This document shows, one piece after another, positions 56,453-64,000 of a stretch of 64,000 nt of DNA. Origin of the DNA: Theocolax elegans. Its lineage: Eukaryota > Arthropoda > Insecta > Hymenoptera > Cerocephalidae. Numbering within the stretch: position 1 is the stretch's first letter; every line of letters begins with the position of its first letter. Made by a program: the position numbers and the translations under genes. The DNA lies in contig CM047431.1 in assembly GCA_026168455.1 (NCBI GenBank), forward strand, positions 19,319,547 through 19,383,546. Reading direction: 5' to 3'. Below the pieces are notes generated by a model, which made no database searches, was not told where the DNA came from, and saw only the letters and a program-made list of their open reading frames with translations.

Positions 56453-56657
56453 CTTCGCAATCCTCGCTCGAAGGTTGACACGTACGGAGCCTTTAGAGTC
56501 GCCCCTTGCTGTCTCTCTCATAGGCGAAACGATACTGCCGGTGTGTCGTGCACACCGGCTCTCTGACGCGCTCGCTCATGCGCCTTACGCGTCTGCGACG
56601 GTAAACTCACGCGATCGGTATGATTTTCATCTCGCGTGGACCGTTTACCGTTACAAT
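55564..56657 (+). mobile_element. LTR-like repeat D (TGTAACAGGG...ACCGTTACA)
   Basis: 1094 bp with matching ends TGTAAC/GTTACA and the same end style as repeats A and C (ttaccgtta.a), but an unrelated interior. There is a short CT-rich run at 56428-56451. Flanking bases do not repeat, so a simple solo-LTR origin is unproven. It could be the 5' LTR of Gypsy 3, but it does not match repeat C. ORFs across it (e.g. minus 56521-55994) lack domains. Confidence 0.45.
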
Positions 56658-57673
56658 ATATACTAATGTGTATATATATATTTTTTTGTTATAACACTGT
56701 AACTTAGCACACTACTGTGATGCATTGTTTATTAGTGGAATATTAAATAATATAATATATATTAGATTTAAGAATAAATTAGTTACAGGCTGCAGAAATG
56801 CAGCTGATCATTAACTAATTATTTTAAGTTAGTATATAAGTGGAACCCTATTCTATGTACAGGTAAGTTATTTATCTCTATAGGGTTTGCAGAGGTAATA
56901 AATCTGTAATTAGTAATGGGTTAAATAAAGAAATAAAGAAATAAAGAATTTGAAGTTTTTGATTTGTTGCAAAGAAACATGTATTTTCGAATATTTTGCG
57001 TTATCTTAAGCGTTTTTACATGGTTATCTCGAGAAATTCTTCTCGGATTGCAAAGTGTTCTATAAACAAAAATTTTGTAATTTTGAGACCAACGTTTCGT
57101 CCATTTTAAGTTTTTATGTAGGATTTAAAGTTTTTGTTTTGTTGCAGCAAAACCATTTTTACGAAAACAAAAACTTCGTCATAACTTTAAATTGTTTGCA
57201 TGAATGTTGCTAGAAATAGAACAATAAGGATCTCTAGTAAAGAGTAAACTATCCTCAACGTTTCAGCTAAATCGCTTAAGAACTTTTTGAGATTTTTGTG
57301 GAACAATAGTTTTCGTATTTATAATATAACTGGCTTTTCGATGCTCTAGCTCAAAAATATTTGAGAACATGTAATGCATTACACAGAAAAAATTTTCGTA
57401 TTTTCAATACGAACATTTCGTTCCCTAGAAGTTTTTATGTAGGTATTGTACATTTCGAGATATTTACAATTAATGGTAAAAAACTGTTTTTCTCGGAAAT
57501 GTAAAAAGCGATGTACCTTAAATGGGGATTTTTTGGTATTGCTAAAAATAGGACCATAAGAATCCCACGGGCTAAGAAAACTACCCTCAAAATTTCAGCT
57601 AAATCGATGAAAAACTATTTGAGATATTTGAGGAAAACCACTTTTTTGAATGACAAAAATATAAGGTACTCCT
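56658..57673. other. AT-rich non-coding stretch with diverged internal repeats
   Basis: Two related stretches, ctatcctcaacgtttcagctaaatcg (57250) and ctaccctcaaaatttcagctaaatcg (57580), plus similar surroundings, suggest an old tandem duplication. No gene. Probably interior of the split transposon. Confidence 0.5.
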
Positions 57674-58340
57674 ATGTATATAATGGTCGTGCCTAAAAAA
57701 CTAGCAAGGGAATTTTACAGTATGGTTAATTACCCTTTTTTGATAGTAGAAGGAGATGAAGAAGACGTTAATATGTACATTGTTGAGAAGTGTCCTCTTC
57801 CTGAATTGCATTTATTGCAAGGATTGGTGAATCACTTGTTTTGGAAGGCTATACTTCCGGCTATGTCTCTGAAAATGCGCTGCTTTGGCCGAAAAAATTA
57901 AAAGTAGTTGCTAAAAACTATGATGGTGAAATTTTCGAGGGTAATGCATGCAGAAGGCTCATAAACAATGCTGATGAATTAAATGACTCTGAAATTTATA
58001 AAGAAGGTGGATATTTTCGATTGCAGCCTTTTATTGCCACGTTTAAGGCAATGAATAAGGCTGAGACGAGTGAACTGGATAAAAATTTAAGAGAATTACG
58101 CACAGCTTTTGATAGTACGGGAGTATCAAAGACATTAAAAATCCATGTTCTTTTAGATCATTTGAAGGATGGTATTCTGTATGATGGCTTGGGCGTATGG
58201 TCTAAGCAAGCGGGGGAATCCGTTCACTGAGAATTCTCAGTGTATTGGGAAAGATTTAAAATAAACGCTATTAATGATCCATCTTTTGTGGAGCGTTTAT
58301 TTGAAGCAGTGGTTACGTTATCTTTCAAGCACTTGTAAAA
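57674..58340 (+). pseudogene. C-terminal half of the split transposon protein
   Basis: A frame from 57674 (YPFLIVEGDEEDVNMYIVEK, then CPLPELHLLQGLVNHLFW) shifts near 57845 to 57841-58230. The latter has YDGEIFEGNACRRLINNADE, QPFIATFKAMNK, KTLKIHVLLDHLKDG and GLGVWSKQAGESVH, a stop, then WERFKIN. I recognise the last block as the conserved C-terminal signature (GLG.WSEQ.GE..H) of the same multicopy invertebrate family as 34911-35715, function unknown. It lies 160 bp inside the right inverted repeat. A central ~150 residues are missing or unreadable. Confidence 0.6.
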
Positions 58341-58500
58341 ATTTATTACTATAAATGAAATAATTTAGTACAATACGTGTATGTACAGTGGATTAGGACT
58401 ATAGGGAAGACCACTTTAAAAAAACGCGCCGTGTTATTTATCTCATAGATGGTATGAAAATAATATCTATATATTATATCTATACTATATCTTATGACGA

Positions 58501-58652
58501 TATAAACTACGTAAAAAGTGAAAAGTATGTATATTTTCGAAACAGGATCAGCTAGGATTTCAATTCAAAAGGGTTTTTCATCATAAAGTAATAAGGAATT
58601 TCCAGTTTTATTTATCATTTTAATGCAACCCATCTCTGGTTCAAGCCCAGTG
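58501..58652. repeat. Right terminal inverted repeat of the split transposon
   Basis: Inverted match to 34276-34436; outer end cccagtg. The 58341-58500 spacer holds no gene. Confidence 0.88.
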
Positions 58653-58789
58653 TGCAGAACGATGTAATTCAGTATTTGGCAGAGGTAATAATGTATATAA
58701 ATAATCCGGTTTTTTTGTTGTAAAGATTTGATATGTTAGAATGCCTAAGAAATATCGTCTTCTAGAATGTACTGTTAACTAATTTAATC

Positions 58790-61105
58790 TGTTAACTAAG
58801 TTAACCGATTTAGAGATTGAGGACGAGACGCTTATAATTTTTTATACGAGGACCTGTTCTGGGAAATTCCACTAAATATAGTGCACAAAGAGCGGATATT
58901 GCCTTGTTTAATTTAAGTTTGATCGATTCAGTAAAACGACCGTAAATTCCTTCAAAAAAAGTTAACCAATTTAGTTTGGAATAAAACGTAATTAGTCTAG
59001 TATATTTTCTAAGCCGGAAGATGTACCTCACACATGTATTTAAAAGCCATTGAAGTTTGGAATTAAGATAGTCTGGCAAATCATCGTATAAAATACACAC
59101 GTAATCAAAGTGAGGCAATATTAAGGCAGTGACCAACATCTTTCTAGCAGAGTAAGAAAGAAAATTTCCCTTATTTCTCAATTTATGAAGTACACCATGT
59201 ACTCGAGTAATTACATTTGATACATGGAAGTTCTACTGTATGTTTTTATTAACTACAAGTCCAAGATTACGTATCAACTTAACTAGCTTAATTTTATGGA
59301 CATCTGTGATTATTGGAGCCAGCTGCTCCCGATTTATAAGCCTGAGTTGTTGGGACGAACCTATTAGTATAGCTTTGGTTTTACTAAAGTTCAAATCTAA
59401 GCTATAGGTATGGGCCCAGTTAGCCAACCTTACACTATCATGAATAAGTTAACAATTGCAAGTCCTCCGCAAATATTAGATCCTTGGCATCTAATAATTC
59501 AGTTATAATTGAATTTATAAAAATAAGAAAAATTTTTAGTCCAGGTGTTGAGCCTTGTTGTACGCCAGATAACAAGTATTAATAAATTGCGAAGCGATGC
59601 CATTTAAAATACGATAAAGAGAGATCATTCAGTCTACAGCTTCTAGCTTTGGGTAAGCAAGAAGTAAGAGTCTTCACGACTTGGTCGGAAGAACTTTGCT
59701 TAAATTTGAAGGGAGGGTAATGATTTGCAGGAAGCAATCCAAAGATATCCTATAACGGGTCAGTAGTACAGCCTGGATGATGATTACTGACTGAGGAGCA
59801 ATGACGAATTAGGTCTTCAGCTGTAAAAAACTTCAGTGAAGAGTTAGAAATATCTCTTATAATGCCTAGTTTTTTCAGCAATCGCTAACATAGTAATTTA
59901 TCTGGAAGTTCCGAAAATGATCGTTTGTAAAAAGAGTCGCATGCTGATTTTAATTCACGCTTGAGCTCTTTCCGCCTAATTTTATACTGGCTAAGTAAAA
60001 GAGGATCACGACATCTCTAGGCTATTTTATACAGACTTGTTTAGTAGTTATAGGTGCAAGCTTATTCAAATTTGCAATGAAAATATTATGGAGAGTAGGA
60101 AAATATGTATCAACATTATATAATTGCATTAGCAAATGCAGAAGCAGAAGCATTGGCAAAGTCATGATAAGTAAAAGTTTTATAAACGGAAATCTCAAAC
60201 TATATTATAGTCAATAATAATGAAATCACGGTGATTGATTAAATGACTGTTAGACAGTTTCATAAAGTTAATTTTATCCTGAGAATCGATTAAAAAAACA
60301 TCCAGCCACGTGTCAATATCATGTATATGATGCGTTGCAATGAAAAGCACAAGATAATACAAATTTTCAGTGATTGCATTTTTAAAGTATGTACTATGAT
60401 AATCATCCATTAGCAAATTTGAGTTGAAGTCGCCAGCAATAATTATATCATTATATAGATGAGAGCGATCTTTTAAGGCACTAAAAAATTTAGTAAGAAA
60501 CTGGACTTTGGGCCTTCTATGAACAGAGGAAAGAAGTATCTTAGAATTAGGTAAGGATAACTCCAGCAATAAATACTCTGTATCATTAATTCAATTTATG
60601 TGAGGAGCGTCTAACATTTTGAATACAATACTATTACGCAAATAACAAGCAACACCACCTTCTTGAATATAATCCCTTTTACCCGTGGAAAAAGTTAAAC
60701 CGCGATCATTACGTATTAGGGTATAATTTTATAAATTATAAATTGAGTTTGTGCGGTTGGGAGTTAACCAAGACTTAGAGATAGATAACAGATTAATGTT
60801 TCCGGTGTTAAGTAGAAATTCAATTTCCGCCAAGTAATTCATAGTAAAATTGGCATTTATTTACGTGGCATGAATGAGAAACTATAATTAAGTTTTGGTT
60901 TAATGCAGATATAATTAAGTTTAGAAAACACTCATGATAATTTGTCTAAGTCTGATAAGGTAAAGATATGAATGCGATCAGATTTGTCATCTTTAGGTAC
61001 ATATCTACCCTCATGAGTGCGGATATACTTATAATTTAACGGTTCACGTCTGCTTTTAGTAAATAAACGCAACTCATGAATTGTGGGGGGTAACATTTAA
61101 TATAA
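58790..61105 (-). mobile_element. CR1/L2-like LINE (minus): ORF1 tail, endonuclease, RT remnants
   Basis: Reading right to left: the ORF1 C-terminus (PPTIHELRLFTKSRREPLNY, then GRYVPKDDKSDRIHIF, 61105-60945) is of the CR1-group type. The endonuclease (60890-60195) has INLLSISKSWLTP, the active-site region HLYNDIIIAGDFNSNLL and NSHLINHRDFIII. RT is mostly lost, but GVQQGSTPG and a catalytic FAED (YADD changed) are readable near 59560-59450. The thumb (59427-59233) has LDLNFSKTKAILIG, and the end (59181-58810) has LPHFDYVCILYDDL and EFPRTGPRIKNYKRLVLN. All domains carry frameshifts. Confidence 0.82.
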
Positions 61106-62734
61106 ATTAATAGGTTTGTTTGTAAAATTTCCCGAATTACCAACATTTTTACCAAAAGTTACAACACCAAATTTACGTTTAACTTCTAAAACGAAATTAC
61201 GGAACTCGAAAGATCTAAATCTAATTATACATTCTTTCATTAAATTATTACCGTTTTGCGTTGAAAAGCGGAGGTGTAACAGTTTTATGAATTATGAATT
61301 GTAAGGGCGGATCTGAAGTACAACGTTCTTTTTATAAGACAATTAGGAAGGATGGTGTGAAAAAATAAAAAAATTTTATTTAAAATTATATTATTAATTT
61401 ATTCAAATTATAAAAAAAATTCAAATATACAATGCAGTTTTATAATATAGTAAAAAAAATATCTTAACGATGGCGTGCGTGTTAGTGGAAAAGGATAAAA
61501 TGTTTTGACAAGTTCTCTTAAATGATAAGCCTGTCAAAACATACCGGGAAAATGGTAGGAACGCCGGTTACACCACGAGGATGCTTCCCGACTTGGACCT
61601 AGTTCTCCGTATGGATAAGCCGGTCCTTACCTTATGTGTCGTTTTCAGGAAAGGAACTGAATACAAAACATGGGACTTAGGCCCTTTATATACATGTAAG
61701 TATCCCGCCAATTTGACATACCAATACGAAAAAGGTACGTATGTATTAAATTTAAAATATAAACAATTTATAAATAATTTGACTTGATATAATAAAATAA
61801 AATTCAAAAATATAAATTTTTACAATAATCTTAGTATAAATAAAAATATAATTATTATATAATTAAACAATTTAAAATCTAGTAATATATAGTTATTTGT
61901 TTATTGTTCTCTTTGCAATAAACATCAACAATATATTATACATGAAAAATATAAAAAATGAAATTACATAAACAATTTTAACAATACATAGTTGTAAATA
62001 TTATTTAAAACGTATATTTATTATTTATTTATTTATAGGCTATCTCAACACGTGGACTTAGGGATATCAACATCGTAGGTTGGCGACATGGTGATACAGT
62101 TGGCAGCAGTACATCCCTATGACGCGGGATAATTCAAAATTGACAGCGCGGGAAATTCAAATATAGATAAGTATTCTTCATAATTAAATACAATTTTAAT
62201 TTAAATAATTACTAATTTACTTTTTTTTTATTTTTAGAAAATGGACTGCTGCAGAAGAATATCATTCAATAGATGGTTAAGCGTCAAGAAACTTAAAATG
62301 TATCTAGTATGAGTCTACAATTCAAACTAGATATTAATTGCGATTTTAGTACCAAATTGCTCAAGTTTGTACGACAACAAATATCGCTCGATTTATTTTT
62401 CAAAAATATATTAACGCAGCCCGGATGGAACAGCTTAACACATACGTAGCAAGTTCTTACAAATGTTGAGATTCTCCTGGTACACCTACGACAAGTAGAT
62501 AGTTTTCGTACTAGTGTTCATTAGAGGTCACGAGTAATGATGAAAATAAATGAAAGAACAAAATAAAGATATTTCATGAGTAACATATGACTAAAACAAT
62601 TATTTAAGTAAATGAATATTACTATAATTCGTGTAGTTATGAAAATTTAAAAATAAAAACTTAAAAACGCTCGCATTGTAACGTAATATAAACTTCGAAA
62701 TACAAGCTAATAATTTCATATATAAAACTAGTAA
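61106..62734. other. Long non-coding stretch
   Basis: No gene recognised. 61106-61310 may be ORF1 flank of the LINE. 61485-61700 is GC-richer, with a small frame (61581-61787) that has no domain. 62040-62160 is another GC-richer patch. The rest is AT-rich. Confidence 0.4.
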
Positions 62735-62952
62735 TATAATTTAATTTTAACCCCGCGCGGGGTGTCCTGTTCCCGTATGCGGCGCGTCCCCCGGGTGGCG
62801 GATGGGGGAAAGCTCGTCACGCTTGCGTGAAGGGTAGAGGTGAAACAAAATAGCCTCCGTGGACCAAACAGTTGAAGATGGATGATGAGCAAGCGAATGG
62901 AATACCTACTACCCCAAGCGGGCAGCTCCAAACTAGGAGTAAATCCCCCCGT
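62735..62952. repeat. GC-rich repeat-like fragment
   Basis: A 218-bp GC-rich block (ggtgtcctgttcccgtatgc near its start; gtggaccaaacagttgaag in the middle) abruptly bordered by A/T-rich DNA and cut by the MITE at 62953. It looks like a retrotransposon untranslated segment, but the family is not recognised. The minus-strand frame across it is not taken as a gene. Confidence 0.35.
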
Positions 62953-63240
62953 CGCACAGTGGGCCAAAAAAAAAATCGTGTTTCAAAAATACCGATGCCA
63001 CTGAGTTTTCATCGTATATACACGAAATTTTAACTATAGGTAGCTTTTGATATAGGGAATAGGTATCCGCGTCCCTAGAACCGATATCAGATGATGTAAT
63101 CGATATAAAAAATGATATATGGGCGATATATCGCAAAACCGCTGCAATAAGATTAATTAATGAAGTAAACGAGCAGTTAATACTTTCTTTTCATAAATTT
63201 AGTAGAAGTAAAAGTATACATGTGTGCGTATATTATATAT
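62953..63240 (+). mobile_element. Second copy of the 5321 MITE
   Basis: Starts cgcacagtgggcc and aligns with the reverse complement of 5321-5639 for ~290 bases (aaatcgtgtttcaaaaatac, ggtatccgc.tccctag, cagttaatactttct). The other terminus is lost in the (TA)-rich sequence after 63240. Confidence 0.78.
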
Positions 63241-63811
63241 ATATAGTATGTATTATATATTCACATACACAACTTATAATCTATATGTATATACATATGT
63301 ACATGGATGTACATATATGTGTATAAATTGATCAATCGGTACTTATGCCGACAAATTCTTACGGGAAATGGGAATTGTGCTTACTTTGGGGTAATTATGC
63401 CGACGTCAGCATAATTCCACCGAAAATTCAACCATGTATCCGTACTTATGCCGACACACAAAAAATCGGAAAATTATCTTTGTGAGCCCCGCTTTGACGT
63501 TATAATATTAATGAAGGATTGAAGCTATAACGTCTTTTGAGGTGCCGGAGGCCGGAGGCCTCCGACACTTCGAATGAAGTTATAACTTCAATCCTTCATT
63601 AATATTATAAGGTCAAAGTGTGCTTTTTTACCGGTGAGGGGTATTTAGGTATTTGGGTTATTGGATATTTGGGTTATTGGTTTTTTATGCATTATTCTGT
63701 CAATTAATATTCTCCCCCTTATATCTGAGTCGTTACATATGTTTTATAACCTCAAAACACCAAGATAACACGAAGTGTCACCATAAGTACCGATACTGGT
63801 GTTTATATATA
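63241..63811. other. Non-coding repeats with recurring TTATGCCGAC
   Basis: AT microsatellite-like sequence, then gtacttatgccgac at 63341 and 63453, attatgccgacgtcagcataatt (a palindrome) near 63403-63425, and ataagtaccgatac at 63785. The hairpin at 63492-63619 lies within. No gene. Confidence 0.6.
63492..63619. repeat. Hairpin MITE
   Basis: tttgacgttataatattaat (63492) is mirrored by attaatattataaggtcaaa (to 63619); arms are ~39 bp and include aatccttca/tgaaggatt. The loop is GC-rich with a ggccggaggcc core. Confidence 0.85.
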
Positions 63812-64000
63812 TATGGGGTGTTCCACGTGAAGTGGTCCGATCAAAATTTTAAAATGCACCAAATTTTGGGTACACTTTGCAAATGTTTTTCAGAATACAG
63901 AAAAAAATTTTTAGGTACTGGAATCTATTTGCTCAAAAGTTATTCTAACCTCAAAAAGTGAATTTTTCCATATTTTTTTCAACACCAGCTGGGTTTACCG
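63812..64000 (+). repeat. Second copy of the 16564 repeat, cut by the window end
   Basis: Follows a (TA)n run and matches 16564-16762 with few differences (ggggtgttcc against ggggtattcc; gtggtccg against gtggcccg). Continues past the window. Confidence 0.85.

Larger units (their letters stand above)
34276..58652 (+). mobile_element. TIR DNA transposon of unclassified family, split by ~22 kb of nested insertions
   Basis: A ~160-bp inverted repeat at 34276-34436 is mirrored at 58501-58652 (ends CACTGGGG and CCCAGTG). The N-terminal part of a distinctive protein lies just inside the left repeat, and the C-terminal part of what I recognise as the same protein family lies just inside the right one, both on the plus strand. 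Everything between about 36.2 and 56.7 kb is explained by a LINE, three LTR-element blocks and MITEs. The simplest reading is one old transposon torn apart by later insertions. No target duplication could be fixed. CACTG-type ends are known from CACTA/Chapaev elements, but I do not assign it there. Confidence 0.7.

Noticed and set aside
63335..63800. CRISPR-like array from the TTATGCCGAC repeats
   Set aside because: Repeats are ten bases, irregularly spaced and mixed with palindromes in a eukaryotic repeat region.
1..64000. Host protein-coding genes
   Set aside because: No recognisable host gene, exon chain or conserved non-TE domain was found; the unidentified ORF at 10759-11190 is the only candidate and is listed as such.

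Overview
The window reads as intergenic heterochromatin-like DNA from an insect genome. It is AT-rich, has no bacterial gene organisation and no convincing host gene, and is almost wholly built from transposable elements (TEs) inserted into one another. The mix of CR1/L2-like and R1-like LINEs, Gypsy-type LTR elements, a DUF4817-type mariner-like transposon, a Penelope-like remnant and many foldback MITEs suggests an arthropod, probably a hymenopteran such as an ant. That assignment is inference from family recognition, not proof.

Layout. 1-1060: decayed LINE. 2491-5294: Tc1/mariner-like DNA transposon with ~600-bp inverted repeats full of AGGTCA/TGACCT half-sites. 5321-5639: MITE. 5640-10437: two damaged R1-like LINE copies; the first contains a 207-bp patch identical to part of an unidentified ORF at 10697-11190. 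12516-16762: tRNA-derived SINE with a 14-bp target duplication, LTR-like repeats, and a 1.6-kb foldback. 17280-17815: Penelope-like RT remnant (minus). 18190-21900: CR1-like LINE (minus) carrying piggyBac-like and Harbinger-like MITEs.

21913-32754: Gypsy element 1, bounded by near-identical LTRs and an ATAT duplication, with a tRNA-Arg primer binding site, an extra coiled-coil ORF, gag, pol, a downstream accessory ORF, and tRNA-like modules inside both LTRs. 34276-58652: a TIR DNA transposon of an unclassified family. Its gene is split by ~22 kb of later insertions: a LINE (36198-48020), itself opened by Gypsy element 2 (37659-46153, integrase tail with five AT-hook-like repeats), then LTR repeats and the minus-strand Gypsy element 3 (49141-54226). 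58790-61105: another CR1-like LINE (minus). 61106-64000: non-coding repeats, second copies of the 5321 MITE and the 16564 repeat.

The elements do not cooperate as a pathway. The informative content is their relative age (nesting), their terminal structures, and unusual modules: tRNA-like cassettes in LTRs, AT-hook repeats after an integrase, Asn-rich gag tails, and templated or palindromic insertions. Gypsy 1 is the youngest large element by LTR identity but is already disabled by frame disruptions and two palindromic insertions.
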